DNA of 64,000 nt from Spartobacteria bacterium (GCA_003134765.1 PLCM01000006.1:1-64000); one strand, 5' to 3'; positions 36,789-45,715 are shown, counted from the first letter of the stretch. The notes: generated from the sequence alone by a model not told the origin. Numbers and translations: made by a program.

Positions 36789-36990
36789 GGCTGGTAGGGA
36801 CGGCGCGCTGCGCCGTCCGTCTCGTTTGCAAGGGTAGTTACGATTCGCGGACGCCGCAGCGCGGCGTCCCTACCACGGAGATTGAGTGAGAAAAACTTGC
36901 CCTGCGCAAACGTTTGCTACCTATTCCATCAGTGAACGCCCCTTGGGCTTGGCACAAACATTGATCACATCGCCATCGCGTGGCAGGCAC
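36789..36990 (+). repeat. decayed copy B of the pdxJ leader with REP-A palindrome
   Basis: A second, same-orientation copy about 309 bp after copy A, ending TGGCAGGC as pdxJ does. It lies 50 bp before modA. Together with copy A it fills most of the 36424-37040 gap; no other feature is seen there. Confidence 0.85.
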
Positions 36991-37040
36991 AAAATAATTC
37001 GCGCCCCACGCCTCGAAGGCTACATAGGAAAATCAACGTC

Positions 37041-37790
37041 ATGAGTACAAAAGCGGTCCTCTTTTTCCTAAGCCTCTTCCTGGCTGCCAGAATGTCTGCC
37101 GCGGAGCTGACCGTCCAGGCGGCAGCGAGTCTCAGCGATGCGTTGAAGGAAATCGGCGCAGCGTACGAAAAGGAGAGTGGCGACAAAGTGCAGTTTAATT
37201 TTGGCGCGTCGAGCATGCTGGCGAGGCAAATCGAGGAAGGCGCGCCCGCGGACCTGTTTTTCTCCGCGGACGAGGCGAAGATGGATGGGCTGGAGAAGAA
37301 GAGCCTGCTGCTAGAGGGAACCCGGCGCAGTTTGCTTTCCAACGTGCTGGTAATCGTCGTGGCGAACGACGCGAAGCTGGTGCCGAAAACCGCTGCTGAC
37401 CTGGCGAAACCGGAATTCAGAAAGATCGCCCTGGCGGAGCCGCAGACGGTGCCTGCCGGAATTTATGCGCGCGAATATCTCCAGAAAATGGGACTATGGG
37501 ATGGGGTGAAGGAAAAGGTGGTACCCACGGAGAATGTTCGCGCGGCCCTGGCAGCAGTGGAATCGGGGAACGTGGAAGCAGGCTTTGTCTATAAGACTGA
37601 CTCGATGATTTCGAAGAAGGTGAAGATAGCTGTCGAAATATCGGGAGCCGAGGCGCCCAGGATTTCCTATCCGCTCGCGGTTCTGAAAAACTCGAAGGAG
37701 CCGGAGCGCGCGAAGAAATTTGCCGAATATCTGGCGGGCCCGATGGCGCGAGCGGTCTTCGAGAAATTCGGCTTCATTCTGGCGGAGTAA
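37041..37790 (+). CDS. modA: molybdate ABC transporter substrate-binding protein
   Basis: A 249-residue periplasmic binding protein. Signal peptide (STKAVLFFLSLFLAARMSA), then AAASLSDALKEIGAAYEKES and FNFGASSMLARQIEEGAPAD, the ModA oxyanion-binding segments. Later PADLFFSADEAKMD and GFVYKTDSMISKKV also match. It delivers molybdate or tungstate to ModBC. First gene of the modABC operon; the decayed pdxJ leader copies lie directly upstream and may supply its promoter. Confidence 0.93.
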   Translation: MSTKAVLFFLSLFLAARMSAAELTVQAAASLSDALKEIGAAYEKESGDKVQFNFGASSMLARQIEEGAPADLFFSADEAKMDGLEKKSLLLEGTRRSLLSNVLVIVVANDAKLVPKTAADLAKPEFRKIALAEPQTVPAGIYAREYLQKMGLWDGVKEKVVPTENVRAALAAVESGNVEAGFVYKTDSMISKKVKIAVEISGAEAPRISYPLAVLKNSKEPERAKKFAEYLAGPMARAVFEKFGFILAE

Positions 37791-37798
37791 TAAAGTCC

Positions 37799-38470
37799 GT
37801 GACCGCCGAATCATGGCAGATCGTGTTCTTCACGATCGAAGTTTCGGCGCTGAGCACGCTTTTGATCCTGCCGCTCGGAATCGCAATCGCGTGGTTCCTC
37901 GCGCGCCGTGATTGGCCGGGCAAGGCGGTGGTGGAAACGCTGGTGATGCTGCCGCTCTTCGTGCCGCCGGTCGCGACCGGGCTCGTGCTTCTCATGCTTT
38001 TTGGCAGGCGCGGACTGTTCGGCTCGATCTTACAACGAGGGATGGGCCTTGAGATCGTATTTACCTGGCGCGCGGTGGTGCTGGCCGGCGCCGTGATGTC
38101 GTTTCCGCTACTGGTCCGGACGGCGCAGAGCGCGTTTCGGGAGGTGAACCCCCGATTTGAAGAGATCGCCCGAACGTTGGGTGCGAGCGAATGGCGCATT
38201 TTTCGCACAATCAGTTTGCCGCTGGCGTTGCGAGGCATTGTGGCGGGTGCGGTCCTCGCGTTTGCCCGCGCCATGGGAGAATTTGGAGCGACGGCAGTGG
38301 TCGCCGGGATGATCCCGCGCAAGACGATGACGATTTCACTCGCGATTTATCAGAATGTGCAGCTCGGGCAGGACTCAGCGGCGTTGCCGCTTCTCTTCGT
38401 TTCGATCGCCATTGTCTTCGTAACGGTGTTTTGCGGGCAGATTATTTCGAGAAGGAGAGGCGCTCGATGA
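37799..38470 (+). CDS. modB: molybdate ABC transporter permease
   Basis: A 223-residue inner-membrane permease with five or six helices. The EAA-type loop that docks on ModC reads FEEIARTLGASEWRIFRTISLP, followed by GAVLAFARAMGEFGATAVVAG. It starts at a GTG 8 bp after modA and its TGA overlaps the modC ATG, so the three are one unit. Confidence 0.93.
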   Translation: MTAESWQIVFFTIEVSALSTLLILPLGIAIAWFLARRDWPGKAVVETLVMLPLFVPPVATGLVLLMLFGRRGLFGSILQRGMGLEIVFTWRAVVLAGAVMSFPLLVRTAQSAFREVNPRFEEIARTLGASEWRIFRTISLPLALRGIVAGAVLAFARAMGEFGATAVVAGMIPRKTMTISLAIYQNVQLGQDSAALPLLFVSIAIVFVTVFCGQIISRRRGAR

Positions 38471-39135
38471 GCTTGCGGCTGAATAATGTCCGGCTTTCGC
38501 TGGCCGCTTTTACATTGCAGGTAGACGCTACGTTGGATCTGCCGATCGCCGGCATTTTTGGTCCCTCCGGCGCCGGGAAAACTTCTCTTCTTGAGTTGAT
38601 CGCCGGTCTGCGACGCCCGAACGCCGGAAGCATCCTCCTGGACTCAACGGTTCTCTCCGACGCGCCTGCCTCGTTCCTTCCTCCGCGGCTCCGCCGAGTC
38701 GGTTATGTCCCACAGGATCTCGCTCTTTTTCCCCATCTCAGCGTCCGCGCCAATCTGGTTTATGGCTTTCGGGTGGAAACGGTCGAGGACGAACGGGTCA
38801 CGCTCAAGCACGTCGTTGAAGTGATGGAACTGGCGCAACTGCTTGATCGAAACGTCACCAATCTTTCTGGCGGGGAACAACAACGTGTCGCATTCGCTCG
38901 TGCGATTTTGTCCGCGCCTCGCCTGCTTCTCCTGGATGAACCAATGAACAGTCTCGATTCGCGCTTGAAACAGCGGCTCGTTCCATTTCTTTTCCGCATT
39001 CGCGACGAATTTCGGATTCCGCTCATTTACGTCACGCATGACGCGAGCGAACTGAAGTCGCTTTGCGACGAAGTCCTCATTCTGGAGGATGGGCGCGTTG
39101 TGGAACGGGGGGTGCCCGCCGACGTCCTGTCTTAG
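38467..39135 (+). CDS. modC: molybdate ABC transporter ATP-binding protein (short form)
   Basis: A 222-residue ATPase starting MSLRLNNVRLS at the ATGA overlap with modB. Walker A GPSGAGKTSLLELIAG, signature NLSGGEQQRVAFARAILSAP, Walker B LLLLDEP and the H-loop VTHDASE are all intact. Typical ModC has about 350 residues because of a C-terminal molybdate-sensing TOBE/Mop domain, which is absent here, so uptake is probably not gated by that domain. Confidence 0.92.
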   Translation: MSLRLNNVRLSLAAFTLQVDATLDLPIAGIFGPSGAGKTSLLELIAGLRRPNAGSILLDSTVLSDAPASFLPPRLRRVGYVPQDLALFPHLSVRANLVYGFRVETVEDERVTLKHVVEVMELAQLLDRNVTNLSGGEQQRVAFARAILSAPRLLLLDEPMNSLDSRLKQRLVPFLFRIRDEFRIPLIYVTHDASELKSLCDEVLILEDGRVVERGVPADVLS

Positions 39136-39237
39136 GACGGCGGGTCTAGGCGTTTTGTTCCTTCATGCGGCGGGGTGAGAGGAACCCTCAGGGCCGGATT
39201 GCTGAGGTCTCCAAACGCTGATCGCACGCACAAACCG

Positions 39238-39627
39238 TCACGTAGCGAGCGCTGCCTTCACTTTCTCTTCAATCAGGCCGCGCACCTTCTGAAATTAATC
39301 CGGTGTGAGATTCTTCGGATCGGGAATTTGCCAGTCCGCGCGTTTCCTGGCTCGAACGAATGGGCAAGCGTCGCCGCATCCCATCGTCGCCACGAAATCG
39401 TATTCGACCTCGGGAATTTCATCGAGGGACTTGGAGCCATGCCTCGAAAGGTCGTAACCAGTCTCGGCCATCGATGCGATGGCCTTCGGATTCACAACGC
39501 CGGACGGCCGTGATCCCGCGCTGAAAGCTTCTCCTCCTTCGCCACCGTGAATTCGGGCGAACGCTTCCGCCATCTGGCTGCGGTTTGAGTTTTCGACGCA
39601 GACGAAGAGGAACCGCTTCTTCGTCAT
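39238..39627 (-). pseudogene. arsC: arsenate reductase (LMW-PTP / thioredoxin type), truncated by an in-frame stop
   Basis: Reads a 110-residue ArsC: catalytic loop CVENSNRSQMAEAF at residue 10 and the second-cysteine region ATMGCGDACPF. It stops at TAA (39295-39297) after PDPKNLTPD. The same frame then continues FQKVRGLIEEKVKAALA before a second stop at 39238, which is the normal family C-terminus. A single base change would restore a 129-residue protein. The active-site residues are upstream of the stop, but loss of the last helix probably destabilises it. It follows the aquaporin gene with an ATGA overlap, the usual arsenic-resistance pairing. Confidence 0.85.
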
Positions 39628-40301
39628 GTGGTCTGCTCGATGGGAGTGCCGGTGCAGCAGCCTTTATCGCGCACGCAAATGCAGAGCGGCACGGCGAGCA
39701 GCGCCCCCGCGACTGGCGCGACGAGATAAATCCAAAGGAACGAAAAGTTGTTGGCGACCAGCGCCGGGGCAAGGGATCGGGCCGGATTCATCGACGCGCC
39801 GCAGATAGGACCGGCAAACATCGCTTCCAGCGCAATCACACCGCCAATGGCGATGCCGGCGGTAATTCCTTTTTCTTTGGCTCCCACGGAGACGCTGAGA
39901 ATCACCAGCATCAGGATCGCCGTGAGCAGCAATTCCAGGACGAATGACTGGACGGCGGAACCGGCTGGCAGCGTCATGCCGAGGGAGGCGTTCTGTGGGA
40001 AAAGGAATCGCATGAGAGCGCTGGCGCTGATCGCCCCGGCCAGCTGCGAGAAAATATAGAACACTCCTTCGCCAATCTGCATTCGACGCGCGGCCACAAA
40101 GCCGCACGTGACGGCCGGGTTGAGATGCGCGCCAGAGATGTCGCCGAAGGTGTAGATCATCGCCATGACCACGAGGCCAAAGGTTAATGCGATGCCGGGG
40201 TGTGAAACTACTCCACCGCTCGTTTGGTTGATCACGATCGCGCCAGTGCCGGCGAAGACGAGGCAGAAGGTGCCGAGGAATTCCGAAAAGTATTTCTTCA
40301 T
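39624..40301 (-). CDS. aqpS: aquaporin / aquaglyceroporin (AqpS-like arsenite channel)
   Basis: A 225-residue MIP channel with six helices and both pore motifs: ISGAHLNPAVTCGF (NPA) and GASMNPARSLAPAL (NPA). The operon with ArsC suggests arsenite export as in the AqpS systems: ArsC makes arsenite from arsenate and the channel lets it out down its gradient. A general water or glycerol channel is the alternative. Its stop overlaps the ArsC start. Confidence 0.88.
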   Translation of the reverse strand: MKKYFSEFLGTFCLVFAGTGAIVINQTSGGVVSHPGIALTFGLVVMAMIYTFGDISGAHLNPAVTCGFVAARRMQIGEGVFYIFSQLAGAISASALMRFLFPQNASLGMTLPAGSAVQSFVLELLLTAILMLVILSVSVGAKEKGITAGIAIGGVIALEAMFAGPICGASMNPARSLAPALVANNFSFLWIYLVAPVAGALLAVPLCICVRDKGCCTGTPIEQTT

Positions 40302-40411
40302 GGTTTTCAGGACGTAACGGTTTCAGGCAATTCGAAGGTGAGCCGGCTTCCAGCCACAAGGAGCATGGTTACAACAAGCGCGCCAACGTCGATCGCGTCA
40401 ACGAAGAGTCA

Positions 40412-40592
40412 CGGCAGGCAAACAAGCCTTTTTTACAGCACCCCGCTCGGGATGGTAGGGATGGCGCGCTGCGCCGTCCGCCCGGTTGGCAAGCGGAGCT
40501 ACGACCCGCGGACGCCGCAGCGCGGCGTCCCTACCAGGGAGATTGAGTGAGAAAAACTTGCCCTGCGCAAACGACTGCTACCTATTCCATCG
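40412..40592 (+). promoter_or_regulatory. pdxJ leader with REP-A palindrome (parent of the 36.4-37.0 kb copies)
   Basis: Contains GGACGCCGCAGCGCGGCGTC within a large dyad (40455-40540), then GAGATTGAGTGAGAAAAACT and CCTATTCCATCG just before the GTG start of pdxJ. The same stretch recurs twice upstream of modA. Promoter activity is an inference from its position. Confidence 0.6.
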
Positions 40593-41345
40593 GTGAACTC
40601 CCTTCGGCTCGGCGTAAATATCGACCACATCGCCACGCTTCGGCAGGCGCGGTATGCGACGATGCCGGAATCGAAAAACGTGGAGCCCGACCCGATTGCG
40701 ATTGCGGGAATTTGCGAACGCGCCGGGGCGCATGGAATCACCGCGCACCTGCGGGCGGACCGGCGCCATATCCAGGACCGCGACATCGAGCGGCTCCGCG
40801 AGAGCATCATGACGAAGTTGAATCTGGAGCTGGGAAACACGCCGGAGATCGTCGACATCGCGTTGCGAATTATCCCGGATGAGGTTTGTCTCGTTCCGGA
40901 AAAAAGGCAGGAAGTCACGACCGAAGGCGGGCTCGATCTCGTCGCGAACAAAAAGGAGCTGGCGGCGACCGTGAAACGCTTCCATGCCGCCGGGGTGCGG
41001 GTGAGTTTGTTCATCGATCCGATTCTCGAACAAATCGATGCTGCCGCCGGGCTCGGCGCGGACATGGTGGAATTGCACACCGGCAAATTGGCGAACGCTT
41101 TCGCCGACAAGATCGCGCAACAGGAGCTGGAACGATTACGCGCGGCTGCGATCGGGGCGGCGGAGCTGAAGATGCAAGTCAACGCGGGCCACGGCATCAA
41201 CTACCGGAATATTACGCTCATCCACAAAATCCCGCACCTGGTGGAGCTGAACATCGGACATTCGATCGTGGCGCGTTCGGTTTTTGTGGGATTCGAGGCG
41301 GCTGTTCGCGAGATGCTCGGACTCATGGAGGGCTATCGCGGATGA
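40593..41345 (+). CDS. pdxJ: pyridoxine 5'-phosphate synthase
   Basis: A 250-residue TIM-barrel enzyme of vitamin B6 synthesis (GTG start). Characteristic parts: LGVNIDHIATLRQAR at the N-terminus, CERAGAHGITAHLRADRRHI, LVPEKRQEVTTEGGLDL, GADMVELHTGKLA and NAGHGINYRN. It condenses 1-deoxyxylulose 5-phosphate with 3-amino-2-oxopropyl phosphate. Its TGA overlaps the acpS start (ATGA), the common pdxJ-acpS pair. Confidence 0.96.
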   Translation: MNSLRLGVNIDHIATLRQARYATMPESKNVEPDPIAIAGICERAGAHGITAHLRADRRHIQDRDIERLRESIMTKLNLELGNTPEIVDIALRIIPDEVCLVPEKRQEVTTEGGLDLVANKKELAATVKRFHAAGVRVSLFIDPILEQIDAAAGLGADMVELHTGKLANAFADKIAQQELERLRAAAIGAAELKMQVNAGHGINYRNITLIHKIPHLVELNIGHSIVARSVFVGFEAAVREMLGLMEGYRG

Positions 41346-41725
41346 GCGTGCTCGGGATCGGTGTCGATCTGGTGGAGAACGCGCGAATCGAGCATTCGCT
41401 CGAACGTTTTGGCGATCGCTTTCTCCAGCGTGTTTTCACCGCGGGCGAGATCGAGTATTCGCAGTCGATGAAATATCCGGCGCGCCATCTGGCGGCACGT
41501 TTTGCCGCGAAGGAAGCGGTTTCGAAAGCGTTCGGCACCGGGATCGGAAAGGCGATGGGCTGGAAGGACATCGATGTCCGGCGAAAGGAAAGCGGGGAAC
41601 CGTTCGTGGTACTGGAGGGCGGGGCGCAGAAACTGGCGGAGGAACGAAATGTCTCCAAGGTTTCGATTACCCTGAGCCACACGGAACATCACGCCATGGC
41701 GATGATTGTTGTGGAAGGGCGGTAG
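41342..41725 (+). CDS. acpS: holo-[acyl-carrier-protein] synthase
   Basis: A 127-residue 4'-phosphopantetheinyl transferase. Motifs are GIGVDLVENARIE (Mg-binding Asp), FAAKEAVSKAFGTGIG and VSITLSHTEHHAMAMIVVE. It activates the fatty-acid ACP. The start used is the ATG inside the pdxJ stop overlap; the frame is open far upstream but only as an out-of-frame shadow of pdxJ. Confidence 0.95.
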   Translation: MSVLGIGVDLVENARIEHSLERFGDRFLQRVFTAGEIEYSQSMKYPARHLAARFAAKEAVSKAFGTGIGKAMGWKDIDVRRKESGEPFVVLEGGAQKLAEERNVSKVSITLSHTEHHAMAMIVVEGR

Positions 41726-41735
41726 GCTCATTGAT

Positions 41736-41832
41736 CGGAGGGATGTGCTTCTGCACGTCCCAAAAGTTTCTCATCCATTTCTCAACCCCGCCGCCGCCGA
41801 AGGGGGGGGGTGCAGAAGGACGTCCCTCCGAG
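41736..41832. repeat. palindromic repeat (family REP-D)
   Basis: Left arm CGGAGGGATGTGCTTCTGCA with CGTCCCA, right arm TGCAGAAGGACGTCCCTCCG, around a G/C tract. Related elements occur at 60997-61079 and (left arm only) 672-698. It follows acpS and may end its transcript. Up to 42009 I see only another short repeat (41971-42000), shared with 43256-43281. Confidence 0.85.
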
Positions 41833-42009
41833 AGCGGGTTTGCCTTATCGGACAATCGGGCTCCGCCTAAAAAAGAATTCATGCTGCGACAGGCGCGAAT
41901 AAACAGGGAAGGGGAGCTGGCATGGAATGAAGCGGCTGGCGGTAGTGGCTCGTTGAGCGAATCAAAAAAACCGTCGGGGCGCAAAGGCCCCTTCCACATT
42001 GGAGCTGTT

Positions 42010-43284
42010 TCACTGCGCGCAATCTTCGAGCGCGTCGGCGTTTCCAGCGAGGGTGGCGAGCGCTTCGCCCGCGAAGTGTAACGAACCGGTAATCAGAATT
42101 CGCCCGGGAACGGCGCGGGCGGCCTCAAGCGCGGAAGGCAGAGAGGGGGCAATGGAGGTCCGAGCCAGACTGGCGGTTGGAAGAGATGGAGCAATGGCGG
42201 AGAGCTGGGCGAGAAGCTCGTCGGGCGCGAGGGCCCGTTCGGAGCGGATGCGCGGGAGGATGACGCGCTGGGCAATGGGAGCGAGGGCGCGCCAAATCCC
42301 GGTCACATCTTTTTCGTCGAGCACCGCGAGGATAATCGTCGCGGGCTCATCCGGGAATTGTTCGCGCCAGGTTTGGGCAAGGATCTGCGCGCCGGCGGGA
42401 TTGTGTGCGCCATCGATGATCGTGCGCGCATCCCAGGATTGAAATCGGGCGGGCCATTCGATCTCCGCGAGACCGCGACTGATTGCGTCGTCCGAGACCG
42501 CGACCTTGCCGGACCGCAGGGCTGCGACCGCGAGGGCCGCGTTTTGTCGCTGATGCGCTCCGACAAGGCCGACGGCGCCGGCGGCATGCGGTTCGGTCAC
42601 GAATTGCAGCGGCGCCTCGCATTCTGCCGCCCGCGCGCGGATGACTTTTTCGGCAGCCAGTTCCTGCGGTGCGGACACGACTGGGACCCGCAGCTTGATG
42701 ATGCCGGCCTTTTCTCCGGCGATCGCTTCGAGGGTGTGCCCGAGCCATTTCTCGTGGTCGAAGCCGATGGGGGTAAGAACGGAAACCACCGGCGTGACCG
42801 CATTGGTTGCATCGAGTCGTCCGCCCAGGCCGGTCTCGAGCACGATCAATTCGCAGCCGCCCTTTTTGAAATGACTGAGAGCGAGGGCGGCGGTGATTTC
42901 AAAAAATGTAGGATGCGGGTCCCACGTTCTGACGAGGTCGCGGATGGTGCTGAGACCGAGCGCGACCTCATCTGGCGCGATCATTTCGCCATCAACGCGA
43001 ATGCGTTCGCGGTAAGTGATGAGATGAGGGGAGGTGAAAAGGCCGGTGCGATAGCCTTCCGCCCGACAAATGGAATCGAGCATGGCGCAAACCGAACCTT
43101 TGCCGTTGGTCCCGGCGACGTGAATGACCCGTTGATTTGTTCCCGGGACCGCCAGTTCGCGCAGCAAGCGCTCTACATTGTCGAGCCCGAGTTTGATCCC
43201 GAAACGCTGGGTTCCGTAGAGCCAGGCCAGTGCCGTCTGATACCCTGAAGAATGTCGCGGCGCAAAGGCCCCTCCCACATTCAC
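42010..43284 (-). CDS. folC: folylpolyglutamate / dihydrofolate synthase
   Basis: A 424-residue Mur-ligase-family enzyme. The P-loop HVAGTNGKGSVCAMLDSI, the flexible FTSPHLITYRERI segment, ETGLGGRLDATNAV and DGAHNPAGAQIL are present. It adds glutamate to folates, and possibly to dihydropteroate. The only usable start is a GTG overlapping the accD stop as GTGA; no alternative lies before YQTALAWLYGTQRFGIKLG, the conserved N-terminus. The first dozen codons lie over a short repeat that recurs just after the stop (41971-42000). Confidence 0.93.
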   Translation of the reverse strand: MNVGGAFAPRHSSGYQTALAWLYGTQRFGIKLGLDNVERLLRELAVPGTNQRVIHVAGTNGKGSVCAMLDSICRAEGYRTGLFTSPHLITYRERIRVDGEMIAPDEVALGLSTIRDLVRTWDPHPTFFEITAALALSHFKKGGCELIVLETGLGGRLDATNAVTPVVSVLTPIGFDHEKWLGHTLEAIAGEKAGIIKLRVPVVSAPQELAAEKVIRARAAECEAPLQFVTEPHAAGAVGLVGAHQRQNAALAVAALRSGKVAVSDDAISRGLAEIEWPARFQSWDARTIIDGAHNPAGAQILAQTWREQFPDEPATIILAVLDEKDVTGIWRALAPIAQRVILPRIRSERALAPDELLAQLSAIAPSLPTASLARTSIAPSLPSALEAARAVPGRILITGSLHFAGEALATLAGNADALEDCAQ

Positions 43285-44123
43285 TGCGTCGTGGAAAAGT
43301 AGGTGAGAAACTCCGTGATCTGGGCCCGGATCTTTTTGCGATGGACGATCAGGTCGATCAGGCCGTGTTCTTCGAGGAATTCCGCGGTCTGGAATCGTTC
43401 CGGCAAATCCTGGTGCGTCGTCTCCTTGATCACCCGCGGGCCGGCGAAGCCGATCATGCTTTTTGGTTCGGCAATGATGACATCGCCAAGCGAGGCGAAG
43501 CTGGCCATCACGCCGGCGGTAGTGGGATTCGTCAACACGGAAATGTAAGGCAGCCGTTGACCCGCGTGCCGGGCCAGGGCGCCGCTGGTCTTCGCCATCT
43601 GCATCAGGCTGAGCATCCCTTCATACATCCGCGCGCCGCCGGAGGCGGAAACGATGATCACGGCGCAGCGATTGGCCGTGCCGTATTCGATGGTGCGGGT
43701 GATGCGTTCGCCCACGACCGATCCCATGGTCGCCGCGAGAAAACTGAAATCCATCACCGCGATCGCGACCTTGTAACCTTCGATCATTCCGTGGCCGCTC
43801 AGGACCGCGTCCGTCAGGCCGGTGGCTTCCTGGTATTTCTTGAGCCGGTCCTTATAAGAGGCCATGCCCTGGAATTGCAGTGTGTCCACCGACCGCAAGT
43901 TGCCGTCGCGCTCGACGAAACTATCCGGGTCGAGGAGGTTCTCGATCCGTTCCTTGGCCGATTGCGAGAAGTGGTGATCGCAACGCGGACAGACGCGCTG
44001 GTTCTGGGCGAGCTCGATCTCGTGCACGACTTGCGAACAGCCGGGGCACTTCTGCCAGAGACCCTGGGGTATCTCGCGCTTTTTCCGGGGCGCCTTAAGC
44101 GCTGGTCGTTTGAAGATGGCCAT
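43281..44123 (-). CDS. accD: acetyl-CoA carboxylase carboxyltransferase subunit beta
   Basis: A 280-residue protein. The N-terminal zinc ribbon has CPGC and CPRC pairs (near residues 27 and 46). The crotonase-type body includes GMASYKDRLKKYQEATGLTD, FSFLAATMGSVVGERI and SASGGARMYEGMLSLMQMAKT, which bind acyl-CoA. It transfers the carboxyl group from biotin to acetyl-CoA for fatty acid synthesis. Coupled to folC (GTGA). Confidence 0.96.
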   Translation of the reverse strand: MAIFKRPALKAPRKKREIPQGLWQKCPGCSQVVHEIELAQNQRVCPRCDHHFSQSAKERIENLLDPDSFVERDGNLRSVDTLQFQGMASYKDRLKKYQEATGLTDAVLSGHGMIEGYKVAIAVMDFSFLAATMGSVVGERITRTIEYGTANRCAVIIVSASGGARMYEGMLSLMQMAKTSGALARHAGQRLPYISVLTNPTTAGVMASFASLGDVIIAEPKSMIGFAGPRVIKETTHQDLPERFQTAEFLEEHGLIDLIVHRKKIRAQITEFLTYFSTTQ

Positions 44124-44127
44124 GTTG

Positions 44128-44856
44128 TCAGGCGCGGGCCGCGGTCGCTGCGTGAACAGAGATCGCTCCCGCTGCTTTCAGGACGCGCGCGCATTCGCTG
44201 AGCGTCGATCCAGTAGTTAATACATCGTCGATCAAAAGCACGCGCAAGTCTCGCACGTCCCGGTTTTTTCGTAAACGAAACGCATCACGCAAATTTTCCA
44301 TGCGCTCAGCACGATCATGGGCGGTCTGGGTAGTCGTGTAACGGACGCGCTCGAGGACGGGTTGGACTGGGGCGGCCACTGATTTCGCCAGGAGCTCGGC
44401 CAGGAGGGCCGCCTGGTTGAATCCGCGCTCGCGCTCGCGCGCCCGATGGAGCGGCACGGGCACGATCAGATCGAAGTGCCGGCCGCGCAGGCGCGGATCG
44501 TCCAGGGTTTCACCGAGCCATTCGGCGACGGGGTGACGCAGGTGGCGTTGTTTCGCATATTTGAATTCGTGCACGACCTTGCGAACCAATCCGCGGCTCC
44601 GATAGGCCGCAACCGCGCAATCGAAATGCAGGACGCGATGCTCGCAGTTCGCACAGCTGAAGGTTTGGGTGATGGCGCCCGGGAACGGCTCGGAACATTT
44701 CGCGCAGAAAGGCGGAACAATCCGCGGGGCGCGGCCGCGGCAACTTGCACACAGGTATTCTGATCGCTCGATATTTCCCGAGCAAACGACACACGTCGCC
44801 GGATAGAAAAGCGAAGCCAGCGTCTGGAGGATCTTAGGCGTCGCGAGGACCCGCAT
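44128..44856 (-). CDS. comF: ComF family amidophosphoribosyltransferase-like protein
   Basis: A 242-residue protein with an N-terminal zinc-binding region (CVVC, CASC, CAKC, CANC) and a PRTase domain whose PRPP loop reads VLLIDDVLTTGSTLSECARVL. Relatives (ComF/GntX) act in DNA uptake or in metabolism; no competence genes are near. Four bases separate it from accD, and it overlaps the CPBP protease gene by 23 bp, so it belongs to an accD-folC transcript. Confidence 0.9.
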   Translation of the reverse strand: MRVLATPKILQTLASLFYPATCVVCSGNIERSEYLCASCRGRAPRIVPPFCAKCSEPFPGAITQTFSCANCEHRVLHFDCAVAAYRSRGLVRKVVHEFKYAKQRHLRHPVAEWLGETLDDPRLRGRHFDLIVPVPLHRARERERGFNQAALLAELLAKSVAAPVQPVLERVRYTTTQTAHDRAERMENLRDAFRLRKNRDVRDLRVLLIDDVLTTGSTLSECARVLKAAGAISVHAATAARA

Positions 44857-45715
44857 AGAGCAACCACATTCTAAGGAACGCCCAGCTCAAAAGGCAGACA
44901 GCGAGCGGCACGAGCCCGATCAGCAGACTTTTGCCCAGCCACGGCAATGCCACGACCTCGCGCCGCGCGATCTTGCCAAATGCTTCACTTGCCAGGATCC
45001 AACCGGCGTGGAGGCCGATCGAGAGCCAGAGCGACCGGGTGGAGAGGCGGGCGTGCGCCAGAGCAATCCCGATGACGAATAACGTCGTGAAACCCCCGAG
45101 GACCAGCATCGGCTCGCCGAATTGATCGAACGAATGGGCCAGCGAAACGAAACCGGACGACCATTCCACCGTCGTCGTGATGTGATCCGGCGCCTTCAGG
45201 AAATGAACAATCGAGAAAATTCCAGCGCTCACCAGGATTGCCGACCACGCCCGCATCCCGCGCAGCAACACCCCCAGGAACAAACCGCGGAAGAGCCACT
45301 CTTCAAGGAGCGGAACGATCATGGCCGTAAGCAGGATTGGCGCGATGGAGAGCCAGGAAATGCTTGATCGCATCGAATAAAGCCCGCGCGTGACCAGGAA
45401 GATTTCGCACAGGAGGACGGGCAGCGCTGAGAGGACGAACCCGACGGACAGATCGCGCGGCCAATGCCGATTGCGTTCAAGACCGAGGTCGCGTGGTCGT
45501 TTGACCTGAAGCCAACGCAGGAGCGGCCAGAGCAGGACGATCGCGCCCAACATCAGGGCCCGATGGAAGAAGGCTTCGAAATCGAACCGGGCCAGTCCCG
45601 GGAAAACTCCGTGGGTGGCCAGTGATTGCGCCGCCCAGAAGAGCAGCGGCGCCGCCAACGCGCCGAAAAGAATCGTCGCCGCGAAATAGCCGAGCAATCT
45701 GGCTGCGTCCTTCAA
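44834..45715 (-). CDS. CPBP family intramembrane glutamic protease
   Basis: A 293-residue membrane protein with about eight helices. The catalytic signature is EEWLFRGLFLGVLL (EExxxR) near residue 137, with FSIVHFLK as the second motif. The third is weaker. Such Rce1-like proteins cleave prenylated or small peptides; substrate unknown. First gene of the comF-accD-folC group. Confidence 0.88.
   Translation of the reverse strand: MKDAARLLGYFAATILFGALAAPLLFWAAQSLATHGVFPGLARFDFEAFFHRALMLGAIVLLWPLLRWLQVKRPRDLGLERNRHWPRDLSVGFVLSALPVLLCEIFLVTRGLYSMRSSISWLSIAPILLTAMIVPLLEEWLFRGLFLGVLLRGMRAWSAILVSAGIFSIVHFLKAPDHITTTVEWSSGFVSLAHSFDQFGEPMLVLGGFTTLFVIGIALAHARLSTRSLWLSIGLHAGWILASEAFGKIARREVVALPWLGKSLLIGLVPLAVCLLSWAFLRMWLLYAGPRDA

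Noticed and set aside
43230..44201. 323-residue + strand frame opposite accD
   Set aside because: Antisense shadow; accD has the zinc ribbon and CoA motifs on the minus strand.
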